Shown piece after piece: positions 19,735-26,626 of a stretch of 64,000 nucleotides of DNA. Where the stretch lies: contig CAWGHZ010000005.1 in the NCBI GenBank assembly GCA_963822575.1, forward strand, positions 434,001-498,000, in the 5' to 3' direction. This DNA comes from CAWGHZ01 sp963822575. GTDB lineage: Bacteria; Pseudomonadota; Alphaproteobacteria; MPNO01; DASWLB01. Numbering within the stretch: the first letter of the stretch is position 1; every line of letters starts with the position of its first letter. A program made the translations under genes and the position numbers. A model generated the notes under the pieces. It was not told where the DNA came from. It worked only from the letters and a program-made list of their open reading frames with translations, and ran no database searches.

Positions 19735-20853
19735 ATGCGCACGATGCACCCCGTCGTCGGGCTCGGCTCGTACCGCTGGGACGAGGAGTGGCTGCCGATC
19801 GACGAGTTCGAGGAGCGGGTCCGCGCCGTGCGCCGCCTCATGGCGGCCGAAGGCTGGGGCGGGCTGGTCGTGCACGGCGATTTGCAGGAGAGCGCCGTCC
19901 TCACCTACCTTACCAACTTCTTCCCGCGCAACCGCTGGGCCGTTGCCTTGTTCGGTGCCGACGAGTCCGGCAAGCTGATGGTCGCGACTTCGGCCCGCGA
20001 CCTGCCTATCGCGGCGACCCTCACGTGGATGAAGGATGTGGCGCCGTTCGGCGACGCGCGCAAGATCGTGCCGGCGTGGGTCGAAGGGCTCGCCAATGGC
20101 GCGAAGCCCAAGATCGCGGTCGCCGGCGGAGGTTTCATGCGCCGGCCGGTGCACGACGCAGTCGTGGCGACGGCCGCCAAGGGCGCCGAGATCGTCGATG
20201 CCGACGCGGCGCTCGCGAAGCTTTTGCACGCGAAGCGGCCGCGCGAGCTTTCGATGATCCGCAAATCCTGCGCGATCCTGGAAAAGGCGGTGGCGGCGCT
20301 GGACGGCGCGTGGCGCGCGGGCGCGAGCGTGGTGGCGGCCTCGGTCGAGGCGGAGCGCGTCGCGCGCGTGGCGGAGGCGCAGGACATTCGCGTACTGTTC
20401 AGCCTGGACGGCGGACGGACGCTGCGGCCGTTCGAGGAGAGCTCGGACGTGCGATGCGATCCGCTGGTCGCCTATCTCGCTGTCCGCTATCTCGGCTACT
20501 GGTCGGAGGCGATGGTGACGCTGACCGATAAGCCCACTGCCGCGCAGGCCGCGACCACGCGGTCGCTCGACGCGGTGATCGCGGCGGCGAAGCCGGACGC
20601 GAGCGGGGCCAACCTCGCGCGCGCGGCGGGCGACGCCGGGCCGCCGCACCCCATGCTGGGCGGCGCGATCGGCCATTCGATCGGGCTCTCGCTCGACGAG
20701 GCGCCGGTCGCGGCCGATACCGCGTTGGCGCCGGGCGGGGTCTATTCGCTGCATGTCGGCACGGCCGGCGCGGGCGGGAATGCGCTCGCTTCGGCGATGG
20801 TGGCCGTGACCGAGGACGGCGCCGAACTCTTGTGGCAGGGCCACCGCCGGTAG
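19735..20853 (+). CDS. Second M24-family-like protein, strongly degenerate
   Basis: A 372-residue protein sharing the two-domain M24 layout with its neighbour. The first domain has GWGGLVVHGDLQESAVLTYLTNFFPRN-like text (split here only by description), typical of creatinase N-terminal domains. The second domain keeps GAIGHSIGLS, where the His of M24 enzymes lies, but the acidic ligands are missing. Similarity to the neighbour is low, so the two are old paralogues or subunits of one complex. A heterodimeric lyase or hydrolase is a reasonable guess; no member with this exact arrangement is known to me. Confidence 0.7.
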   Translation: MRTMHPVVGLGSYRWDEEWLPIDEFEERVRAVRRLMAAEGWGGLVVHGDLQESAVLTYLTNFFPRNRWAVALFGADESGKLMVATSARDLPIAATLTWMKDVAPFGDARKIVPAWVEGLANGAKPKIAVAGGGFMRRPVHDAVVATAAKGAEIVDADAALAKLLHAKRPRELSMIRKSCAILEKAVAALDGAWRAGASVVAASVEAERVARVAEAQDIRVLFSLDGGRTLRPFEESSDVRCDPLVAYLAVRYLGYWSEAMVTLTDKPTAAQAATTRSLDAVIAAAKPDASGANLARAAGDAGPPHPMLGGAIGHSIGLSLDEAPVAADTALAPGGVYSLHVGTAGAGGNALASAMVAVTEDGAELLWQGHRR

Positions 20854-20902
20854 GCTATTCCTTCGCCACCGCGAATCCCGATTTGAGCCCGAGGAGCTTC
20901 CG

Positions 20903-21886
20903 ATGATCGTCGATTTCCAGCATCACTTCACGCCGCGCGAGATGGTCAAGGAGGACGTCAGCGGCGGCAAGCTGATCCTCAAATACGACAAATGGGGCGC
21001 GCCGAGTTACACGGTGCATTCAATGCTCTACGACCTGGACGAGCACATCCGCATGATGGACCGGGCGGGCATCGACGCGGCCATGCTGTCCTGCGCCGCC
21101 ACCATGTGCGCCGATCTGGAGCCGTCCAAGTTCGTCAACGACCAGGCGAAGAAGGCCGAGCGCGACTATCCCGGCCGGTTCATCGGAACGGCCCACGCCC
21201 ATCCACTGGGCGGGGCGGACGCGTTCAAGGAGCTGGCGCGCTGCAAGCACGAGCTGGGCTTTCCGGGCGTGGTGATCCAGTCCGAGGTGAACGGCATGCA
21301 GCTCGACGCGCCGGAGCTCAACCCGTTCTGGGAGGAATGCCAGAAGCTGGGCCTGTTCGTGTTCGTCCATCCGGCGCTCGCGCTGGTCAACGGCCAGTTC
21401 TTCGACGCCGACGACCTGGCGCGCTCGGTGGGGCGCGAGTTCTCGCTGATCGTCGCCACGATCCGGCTGATCAACGGCGGGGTGCTCGACCGCTTCCCCG
21501 GGCTCAAGGTGCAGATGGCGCACCTTTCGGGCGGCGTTGCCTCGATGCTTGCGCGCGTGCGGAGCTACCAGGACAAGACGTTCTGGGGTACCGAGGGCAA
21601 CGAGAAGCACGGCCGCAAGCCCGCCAAGGACTTCGACAACTACATCAACGAGCGGCTGGTGTTCGACACGGCCGGGTTCTGCGGCGCGATCAGCTCAGTC
21701 AAGAGCTCGCTCGTGGAGCTTCCGGCAAAGCGCATCGTGTTCGGGTCGGACTATCCGCAGGAAATCCGCGAACCCGACGCCGTGAAAGGCTTCGTCGACG
21801 AGATCCGCAAGCTGGGCGGCGACGGCGCGGCGATCCTCGAGGGCAATGTCGGCCATTTGCTGCCAGAGCCGGCGCGTGCCGCCTGA
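20903..21886 (+). CDS. Amidohydrolase 2 family protein (ACMSD-like)
   Basis: A 327-residue TIM-barrel metal enzyme of the group that contains 2-amino-3-carboxymuconate semialdehyde decarboxylase and related non-oxidative decarboxylases and hydrolases. Metal-ligand motifs are visible: HHFTP near residue 7, FVHPALAL in the middle, and FGSDYPQEI near residue 275. A GGAG precedes the ATG. It is the last gene of the operon that begins at 17741; decarboxylation or hydrolysis of a carboxylated intermediate would fit with the lyase at the head of the operon. Substrate unknown. Confidence 0.87.
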   Translation: MIVDFQHHFTPREMVKEDVSGGKLILKYDKWGAPSYTVHSMLYDLDEHIRMMDRAGIDAAMLSCAATMCADLEPSKFVNDQAKKAERDYPGRFIGTAHAHPLGGADAFKELARCKHELGFPGVVIQSEVNGMQLDAPELNPFWEECQKLGLFVFVHPALALVNGQFFDADDLARSVGREFSLIVATIRLINGGVLDRFPGLKVQMAHLSGGVASMLARVRSYQDKTFWGTEGNEKHGRKPAKDFDNYINERLVFDTAGFCGAISSVKSSLVELPAKRIVFGSDYPQEIREPDAVKGFVDEIRKLGGDGAAILEGNVGHLLPEPARAA

Positions 21887-22018
21887 CCGAACTGCGGCGG
21901 TTTGACGCAGGGCGGGCGGCGCGTTAAATTCAACGGCAAAGAGCCGAAATGCGGCGTGGTGCGGTTGGGGGACCGGGCCGCGGCGGGTTGCCGGGCGGCC
22001 CCGAACGGGAGAACCGCC

Positions 22019-22450
22019 ATGAGCGTCGAATCCATCCTGAGAACCAAGGGGTCCCGGGTCGTGACGATCGTGCCCGGCGAGACGGTCGCACGCGCCGCGG
22101 CGCTGCTGGCCCGCGAGAACATCGGCGCGGTCGTGGTCAGCGCCGACGGGCGGCGCGTCGCCGGCATCCTTTCCGAGCGCGACATCGTGCAGGGCCTGGC
22201 GCGCGAGGGCGCGACGCTGATGGACCGCAAGGTCGAGGCGGTGATGACGCGCGAGGTCCATTGCTGCGCGCCGGGGGACCCGCTCGACCGGCTGATGGCG
22301 CAGATGACCGACCGGCGAATCCGCCACCTGCCGGTGATGGTCGACGGGCGGCTCGAAGGCATCGTCAGCATCGGCGACGTGGTCAAGGCCCGGTTGGGCG
22401 AGATCGAGCACGAGACCGAGGCGCTGCGCGAGTACATCGTGCAAGCGTAA
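22019..22450 (+). CDS. CBS-domain pair protein
   Basis: A 143-residue protein that is essentially one Bateman module: two CBS domains, with VVSADGRRVAGILSERDIV in the first and RIRHLPVMVDGRLEGIVSIGD-type text in the second (quoted in part). Such stand-alone modules bind adenosine nucleotides and regulate partners. The ATG at 22019 follows GGGAGAA. It is followed after 12 bases by the convergent outer-membrane protein gene. Confidence 0.9.
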   Translation: MSVESILRTKGSRVVTIVPGETVARAAALLARENIGAVVVSADGRRVAGILSERDIVQGLAREGATLMDRKVEAVMTREVHCCAPGDPLDRLMAQMTDRRIRHLPVMVDGRLEGIVSIGDVVKARLGEIEHETEALREYIVQA

Positions 22451-22461
22451 GGCCGGCCGCC

Positions 22462-23775
22462 TCAGAACGTGAAGCCCGTGTCCAGCATCACCGTGCCGTC
22501 AAGCGCGCGCGCGGTATCGGGCGTCGGGCCGAACGGGTTGCCCTGGCCGACACTGGCGCTGAGCCGGAGTCGCGACGACCGGCCCGGCGGCTGCGGCATC
22601 AGCGCGCTGAAGTCGAGCACGGTGGTGAGGCGCCAGTCATTGCCGTGGCGCGCCGGATCGAGATGCATGGCGAAGTGCGCCACGTCTATCCGGGCGCTGA
22701 GGCGGGGCAGGTCGCGAGGCGTGACGGTGACGGCGAGGCCGCCGCTATAGATGTCGCCCTGCCACGGCGCCGTCGCGTGGGGCGCGCCGCGCGTGCTCAT
22801 GCCGAGATGCATCCGGGCATGCCAATGCTGCGCATCGCCGAAGCGCTGCGCCAGGAAGACGGTGCGGGCGCCGCCCGCCGGCCCCGCGCTATCGTCGAGG
22901 CGCGTGCCCACAATACCCAGTCGCGTGGCGCCGAGGGGCGTGCGCCAGTCGAACGTGACTTTCTCTGTCGCCCGACCCTGGATTGCGGTCACCACGCCGC
23001 TCTCCGCATCGAAGCTGACGGTCGCCCGTTCGGTGCGGGTGTAGCCGACATTGGCGGGCATCAGGAACCGCTCTGGCCCGCGCGCGGGGCGCAGCGGCTC
23101 GAGCGACAGGGCGGTGCGCAGCGTGTCGCTGGCACCGTGGAAGGCCGGCACCCCCGTCCGACTGTTCCCGCCACTATCGCAGTTATCGTAGCCGAACCGC
23201 AGCGAGAGCGCGTTGAAGGCCGCGTCGATGCCATACCCGACCGATTCCTGGTCCGGGCCGAGCCCGTCCGTCGCCAGTCGGAAGCGCTGGCCCGACGCGC
23301 GGTGGCGGCCGTAGACGGACAGGCGCGCGCCGCCGCGTCTGAGCGCGTCGATCTCGACGCGCTGACGCGTCGCGCCGTCCGCGAGGCCGGAGACATCGCG
23401 CCGCGCCAAAGGGCCGAGCCGCCACCGCGGTCCCGCCTCCTCGCCCGGATCGCGGGGCGTGGCGGCGCCGTCATAGGTCGAGATGAAACGGACGCGGCCG
23501 TCGAACGCGGCGAACTTGATCTGCCCGCCATAGACAGCGTCATTGCCGCCGAACGCCCGGTTTTCCACCTTGCGGGGCCGGCGCCGCATATTGCCGACAA
23601 GCCGGACGGAGAGGATGCCCCTGTCGACGACCTCGCCGCCGGCGCTGACCACGCCTCCGCCCGGCCCCGCCCACGCGGCTGGCGCAAGGCAGCCAACCGC
23701 GGCCGCGACGGCACATTGCACCGCGGCCCACCGAACGAACCCGGTCCGGCCCCCTTCGACACGTATAGCGGTCAC
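22462..23775 (-). CDS. Predicted outer-membrane beta-barrel protein
   Basis: A 437-residue secreted protein. The N-terminus has a signal peptide with a likely cleavage after AAWA near residue 36. The rest alternates short polar/hydrophobic strands with Gly- and Arg-rich turns, as in outer-membrane barrels, and ends in GFTF, the C-terminal aromatic signal recognised by the BAM complex. I recognise no named family; the general look resembles porin-like or capsule-type YjbH/OmpL barrels only in composition. The prophage starts about 100 bases upstream of its start codon. Confidence 0.7.
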   Translation of the reverse strand: MTAIRVEGGRTGFVRWAAVQCAVAAAVGCLAPAAWAGPGGGVVSAGGEVVDRGILSVRLVGNMRRRPRKVENRAFGGNDAVYGGQIKFAAFDGRVRFISTYDGAATPRDPGEEAGPRWRLGPLARRDVSGLADGATRQRVEIDALRRGGARLSVYGRHRASGQRFRLATDGLGPDQESVGYGIDAAFNALSLRFGYDNCDSGGNSRTGVPAFHGASDTLRTALSLEPLRPARGPERFLMPANVGYTRTERATVSFDAESGVVTAIQGRATEKVTFDWRTPLGATRLGIVGTRLDDSAGPAGGARTVFLAQRFGDAQHWHARMHLGMSTRGAPHATAPWQGDIYSGGLAVTVTPRDLPRLSARIDVAHFAMHLDPARHGNDWRLTTVLDFSALMPQPPGRSSRLRLSASVGQGNPFGPTPDTARALDGTVMLDTGFTF

Positions 23776-23875
23776 CCCAGCCCGCGCCGCCTGCGCGGCG
23801 CGTCGTCAGCCCATCATCGTGTTCTTGTTGGCGACAACTGATACATGTCGCGTCGCCGATTGTCGACCGACATGG

Positions 23876-24178
23876 TTAACGTCCGGTTTCCAGGCCTTGG
23901 GTTCGCCGAAGGAACGCCAGCAAGGCGCGCCGGCGCGCGAGGACCAGCGCAAAGGCCCCGCGGTCCCGTCGGTGGCGCGCGTTAAGCCGCTCGATACGGG
24001 TCAGGTTCTCGGCGAGCGCCCGGTCGTTCTCGCGAATCAAGCTCTCCGCCCGGTCGATTCCGGCCTCGAGCCGCGCGATGACCGAACGCGGCGCTTGCCA
24101 GGCCCAGGGCGGCAGCACGTCATAGCGGCGCTCGACCGCTGCCATGCGTGCGAGCCCGACCGGTCGGTCCGCGGTCAA
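23876..24178 (-). CDS. Small leftward prophage protein of unknown function
   Basis: A 100-residue charged helical protein (start TTG at 24178). The TTG is chosen because a perfect AGGAGG lies eight bases upstream; an in-frame TTG at 24202 would place this site inside the gene. Sequence features are a Trp-rich PPWAWQAP near residue 27 and then long Arg/Glu/Leu-rich helices (ARLEAGIDRAESLIREN), which suggest a coiled coil. It is the only gene under the leftward operator-promoter at 24211-24262 and so is expected to be repressed in the lysogen, like a lambda early gene. No family recognised. Confidence 0.6.
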   Translation of the reverse strand: MTADRPVGLARMAAVERRYDVLPPWAWQAPRSVIARLEAGIDRAESLIRENDRALAENLTRIERLNARHRRDRGAFALVLARRRALLAFLRRTQGLETGR

Positions 24179-24210
24179 TCGCGCCTCCTGTTTCGGCAAC
24201 AACGAGAAGG

Positions 24211-24262
24211 ATAATTACATATTTCGCAATTTATGTCAATCAAAACTTGCGAATTAAGTAAC
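24211..24262 (-). promoter_or_regulatory. Left operator and promoter of the prophage repressor (OL/PL-like)
   Basis: Half-site ATTAC-N4-TTCGCAATTT (24214-24232) is mirrored by CTTGCGAA-N4-GTAAC (24246-24262) around a centre at 24238. The centre holds TTGACA on the minus strand (24234-24239), with AATTAT at 24211-24216 as a -10 box after 17 bases. The same half-site, with the same internal nine-base offset, makes the right operator at 25074-25124. A repressor bound here would cover the leftward promoter. Confidence 0.7.
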
Positions 24263-24329
24263 GTGCGGCCGCATGCAGACGGTTAGAGCCATTTCCGCTC
24301 ACGCGGCATCGCACCGGCCCGCACCCCCA

Positions 24330-24370
24330 CCCGGCCACCCAACGACAGTATCCTGGTATGGGTGGCCGGG
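24330..24370 (-). terminator. Inverted repeat after the repressor gene
   Basis: CCCGGCCACCC (24330-24340) and GGGTGGCCGGG (24360-24370) form a perfect 11-base-pair stem with a 19-base loop, 39 bases downstream of the repressor stop codon. No T tract follows on the minus strand, so it may stabilise the message end or serve as a protein site instead of an intrinsic terminator. Confidence 0.45.
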
Positions 24371-24408
24371 CGGGGAAGCGGGCTGGACCCGTCTGATCGA
24401 AAGACGCG

Positions 24409-25032
24409 CTAGCTGCGCAGCTTGTGCCAGACGACGGGGGCGATCCATTCGAGCTCGACGTCGTGCTCGATCGGCACCGCCGCGTTGATCGAGACGAGCG
24501 TGAACACGCCGGCGCGCGAGCCGCGCTCGAGAAGCTTCACGAGCTTGCGCCCGTCGACCGTCTGGACCACGCATTCGGTGCCGTAGCAGCGTTCGGGATT
24601 GAGGCCCTTCTCACGCGAATAGCCGATCAGCTCGCCGTCCTTGAAGCGCGGCGCCATCGAGCTGCCCCGCACCTTTACCGCAAAGCCGCCTTCGCCCTCG
24701 TCGGGCGGCGGCTCAGTCTCGTCCATTCCGGCGCCTGGGGAATGGTCGTCCATGGCGAAGATCGTCTCCCCCGCGCCGACATAGCCCACAACCGGGATGC
24801 GCCGGCGTACCTGGACCGCCGCCTTGCCGAGCCGCGCCACCACCTCGTCGAGACCGGATTCCAGGAACTCGGCCATGTCCACCGCCTCGTCGTAGGAGAC
24901 GCGGCGCCGCTTGTTTAGGATCTCGGTGACGCGCGCGGCGTCGAGCCCGAGGTGCGCCGCCAGGCCGCGCTGCGACTTGCCGAGTGCCTTGAGCCGGTCC
25001 TGGAACCAAGCCTTGTCCGGAGAACCAGTCAT
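24409..25032 (-). CDS. S24-family (LexA/CI-like) phage repressor
   Basis: A 207-residue two-domain repressor. Residues 10-65 hold a helix-turn-helix (LAAHLGLDAARVTEILNKRR) of the XRE type. The C-terminal domain is an S24 autoprotease: likely cleavage site Ala-Gly in GYVGAGETI near residue 87, nucleophile Ser in GSSMAPRF and the general-base Lys in DGRKLVKLL. It should bind the palindromic operators at 24214-24262 and 25074-25124 that flank the gene, hold the phage silent, and be lost after RecA-stimulated self-cleavage on DNA damage. The role as prophage master repressor is inferred from this layout; the family is clear. Confidence 0.92.
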   Translation of the reverse strand: MTGSPDKAWFQDRLKALGKSQRGLAAHLGLDAARVTEILNKRRRVSYDEAVDMAEFLESGLDEVVARLGKAAVQVRRRIPVVGYVGAGETIFAMDDHSPGAGMDETEPPPDEGEGGFAVKVRGSSMAPRFKDGELIGYSREKGLNPERCYGTECVVQTVDGRKLVKLLERGSRAGVFTLVSINAAVPIEHDVELEWIAPVVWHKLRS

Positions 25033-25073
25033 GGGCGCAGTATCGCCCGGCGATGCGAAGACCGCAAGATAAA

Positions 25074-25127
25074 ATTACGTCATTCGCAATTTCCGACTTG
25101 ACAGGAAATTGCGAAAGTCGTAATGAT
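25074..25127 (+). promoter_or_regulatory. Right operator and promoter of the prophage repressor (OR/PR-like)
   Basis: A near-perfect palindrome centred on 25099: ATTACG (25074), TTCGCAATTTCC (25083-25094), nine bases, GGAAATTGCGAA (25104-25115), CGTAAT (25119-25124). The centre holds TTGACA at 25098-25103; AATGAT at 25122-25127 can serve as the -10 box (18-base spacer), so transcription would begin near 25134, right at an in-frame ATG (25135) of the next gene, giving a leaderless message. The repressor's own promoter must also lie here on the other strand. Confidence 0.75.
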
Positions 25128-25134
25128 CGCACCC

Positions 25135-25458
25135 ATGCCCACCTTGCTCCAAGGTCGCGCCGCGGCCATCGCGGCGACGCTCCGGCCGGTCCGTCCCGCC
25201 TTCACCCTGCCCCTCCCGACCCCGGATGCCGAGTACCGCCCGCCGGGCGATCCCGATTCCGAGGACGGCTGCCGCTTCATCGCCGCCGACGTAGATTGGC
25301 GGCGCTGGCGCTATTGCGGCCGGCCGGCGCGGCGAGGTCACTGGTGCGCGGCGCATGACGCGGCCGTCCATCGCTGGCGCGGCTGGGAGGATCGCCAGCG
25401 ACTCGGAGAGGAGATCATCCGTCAGCTCGCGACGGGAGGAAACGATAGCGACGCCTAG
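25135..25458 (+). CDS. Small protein resembling the C-terminal part of GcrA
   Basis: A 107-residue protein. The central block GCRFI...YCGRPARRGHWCAAHDAAVHR matches the Cys/His pattern and wording of the C-terminal region of GcrA (CxWP...FCGxPxxxGxxYCxxH), the alphaproteobacterial cell-cycle regulator whose C-terminal part contacts sigma70. The DNA-binding N-terminal domain of GcrA is absent. The predicted transcription start sits at the ATG 25135, so I prefer it over 25123 (MIAP). As the first gene under the prophage right promoter it may bind host RNA polymerase or sigma factor and redirect transcription, as many phage early proteins do. Homology is by eye; function is inference. Confidence 0.65.
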   Translation: MPTLLQGRAAAIAATLRPVRPAFTLPLPTPDAEYRPPGDPDSEDGCRFIAADVDWRRWRYCGRPARRGHWCAAHDAAVHRWRGWEDRQRLGEEIIRQLATGGNDSDA

Positions 25459-25984
25459 CAATCCGCGCCGCGCCCCACCCGCGAAGGCGCGGCCCTGGGC
25501 GATCGAAAACCTCCCGATCTCGGGCGGACGCGTTGCCGACCTGGTAACCGAGGGAGACCCGCAATCGCGCCCCGTCGCGCATCATCGCGTGGTCGACACG
25601 ATCGGCCAGCTCGCGCGCAACGGAACGATCAGCCACGAGATGGCGCTGGCCGCCAAAGGCTTCGCCCGCGACTTTCGCGCGGCGCACCTTGGCGGCATCC
25701 GCACGGCCGTGCTGGTGCGGGTGGATTCGTCGCGCGGGACGGAGGCTCCACCCGGCAACGAAGCGGCGCGCCGCCGTGTGCTGCGCGACATGGAGGCGCT
25801 GGGCGGGCTGGGGGCGCCGGCGGCCCAGGCCGTGTGGCACGTGGTCGGGCTCGAGGAGTCGCTGCGCGAATGGTCCCACAGCGAGGCGTGGCAAGGAAAA
25901 CCGATGCGCTACTACGCCGCCCAGGGGGTTCTGGTCGCGGCGCTGGGGGTTCTGGCACGACTGCGGCTGGGGCCAAAAAGCTAG
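25445..25984 (+). CDS. DUF6456-like prophage protein, start codon unclear
   Basis: About 179 residues. The C-terminal half, with RRVLRDMEALGGLG, AQAVWHVVGLEESLREW and the end AAQGVLVAALGVLARLRLG, resembles the DUF6456 family found in alphaproteobacterial chromosomes and phages, sometimes fused to DNA-binding regions. A GGGAGG at 25434-25439 points to ATA at 25445 as the start, an unusual codon; the frame is open up to an ATG at 25355 inside the GcrA-like gene, and a GTG further in (codon for VVDTIG) is another choice. A base error could hide an ATG. It is probably a regulator of the late genes that follow; this is positional inference. Confidence 0.6.
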   Translation: MATPSNPRRAPPAKARPWAIENLPISGGRVADLVTEGDPQSRPVAHHRVVDTIGQLARNGTISHEMALAAKGFARDFRAAHLGGIRTAVLVRVDSSRGTEAPPGNEAARRRVLRDMEALGGLGAPAAQAVWHVVGLEESLREWSHSEAWQGKPMRYYAAQGVLVAALGVLARLRLGPKS

Positions 25985-25995
25985 GAATAAACTGC

Positions 25996-26024
25996 TTGAC
26001 AGGTGCTGCGCCATAGTGTAAAAG
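25996..26024 (+). promoter_or_regulatory. First of two duplicated sigma70-type promoters (P1)
   Basis: TTGACA (25996-26001), a 17-base spacer ending GCTGCGCCATAGTG, then TAAAAG (26019-26024). The spacer from GCTGCGCC on, and the position of both boxes, are repeated 126 bases downstream. This is far more spacer identity than a promoter needs, so the segment was duplicated or is also a protein-binding site. Confidence 0.6.
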
Positions 26025-26030
26025 GCGCCC

Positions 26031-26079
26031 TATACTGTGACAAGAGGCCCGCCGAAATGCAGACCCGGTGGGCCTTTTT
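26031..26079 (+). ncRNA. Possible short RNA ending in a terminator hairpin (unit 1)
   Basis: From the start expected for P1 to the terminator AGGCCCGCCG / CGGTGGGCCT with five T residues (26045-26079) there are about 49 bases and no reading frame. The text after the promoter (GTGACA..GGCCCGCC.GAAA) resembles the same part of unit 2. It may be a small RNA, or simply the transcription stop for the early genes. The terminator is well supported; the RNA gene is not. Confidence 0.4.
26045..26079 (+). terminator. Rho-independent terminator after P1
   Basis: A 10-base-pair stem with one mismatched or G-T pair, an 11-base loop and a TTTTT tract. It lies 60 bases after the stop codon of the DUF6456-like gene. 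Confidence 0.75.
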
Positions 26080-26121
26080 CCGTTTCCCCACAGGGGTGCG
26101 GCGAACTTAGGATTATTATCC

Positions 26122-26150
26122 TTGACAACCGCTGCGCCATAGTGTATAAG
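26122..26150 (+). promoter_or_regulatory. Second duplicated sigma70-type promoter (P2)
   Basis: TTGACA (26122-26127), 17 bases ending GCTGCGCCATAGTG, and TATAAG (26145-26150), a near-consensus promoter. The spacer is the same as in P1 for 14 bases. Confidence 0.7.
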
Positions 26151-26156
26151 TCGCCT

Positions 26157-26268
26157 TACGGTCGCGACAGGGCCCCGCGGCGAAACTCTTGCCGGAGCAG
26201 CCAAGGGCCCCATCCGCCGCGGGAGAGATCCCCTAACCTCGGTAGGTGCGGGTCTCTCCCTTTTCTTT
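26157..26268 (+). ncRNA. Structured leader or small RNA with two hairpins (unit 2)
   Basis: About 112 bases from the predicted P2 start to a T-rich tract, with no gene. CCCGCGGCG (26174-26182) can pair with CGCCGCGGG (26215-26223), and GGGAGAGA (26221-26228) with TCTCTCCC (26253-26260), the second hairpin holding an inner ACCT-CGGT-AGGT stem and followed by TTTTCTTTT. The two stems share three bases, so they may compete. As the only promoter seen before the terminase genes, P2 must be read through for late expression, which suggests an antiterminated leader; a free small RNA is the alternative. Confidence 0.45.
26220..26268 (+). terminator. Terminator hairpin of unit 2
   Basis: GGGAGAGA and TCTCTCCC form an eight-base-pair outer stem extended by CCC/GGG and a nested ACCT/AGGT stem, followed by TTTTCTTTT. 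Confidence 0.65.
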
Positions 26269-26272
26269 TCCG

Positions 26273-26300
26273 ACGGCGCCGCAAGGCGCCGTTTTCGTTT
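26273..26300 (+). terminator. Third hairpin just before the small terminase gene
   Basis: ACGGCGCC-GCAA-GGCGCCGT is a perfect eight-base-pair stem with a GNRA-type tetraloop followed by TTTCGTTT. It lies 25 bases before the next start codon, so transcripts of the packaging genes must pass it. Confidence 0.6.
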
Positions 26301-26324
26301 CCACCCGATCGGTACAGGACCCCC

Positions 26325-26621
26325 ATGCCGGACAGCTCTGCCCGATCCGAACCGTCGCGCGCGCGACCCGCGACGCGACGTCGCCACACGCGACGCCGCC
26401 CCATGGCGAGCCCGCTCGAGGTGCAGCTCGCCATCATGAACGCGCTGTTCGAGGCGGCGCACGACGAGGCCGGGAAGATCGCCAGGCTCGACCTCGCGCG
26501 CCAGGCCTGCGACATCGCCAAGCTCGCGGCGCCTTACGTGCACGCGCGGCTGGGCCCGGCCGAGCCGCCGCCGCCGGAAGGCCGAGTGCGGCACGAAGAC
26601 CTGCTCGACCGGCTCGACTGA
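26325..26621 (+). CDS. Putative small terminase subunit
   Basis: A 98-residue protein with an Arg-rich N-terminus (about 26 residues) followed by two or three helices: SPLEVQLAIMNALFEAAHDE and KIARLDLARQACDIAKLAAP. Small size, helical content, and position directly before the large terminase gene fit a DNA-recognising small terminase of the T7 gp18 type; no sequence family is certain. An AGGA at 26315 supports the ATG at 26325; a second ATG at 26403 would remove the Arg-rich part. The stop is six bases before the large terminase start. Confidence 0.6.
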   Translation: MPDSSARSEPSRARPATRRRHTRRRPMASPLEVQLAIMNALFEAAHDEAGKIARLDLARQACDIAKLAAPYVHARLGPAEPPPPEGRVRHEDLLDRLD

Positions 26622-26626
26622 GCGCC

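Noticed and set aside
23776..25134. Search for a left copy of the tRNA-Pro 3' end (attL)
   Set aside because: I scanned for parts of the tRNA T arm and acceptor and found none, so no left attachment site is reported.
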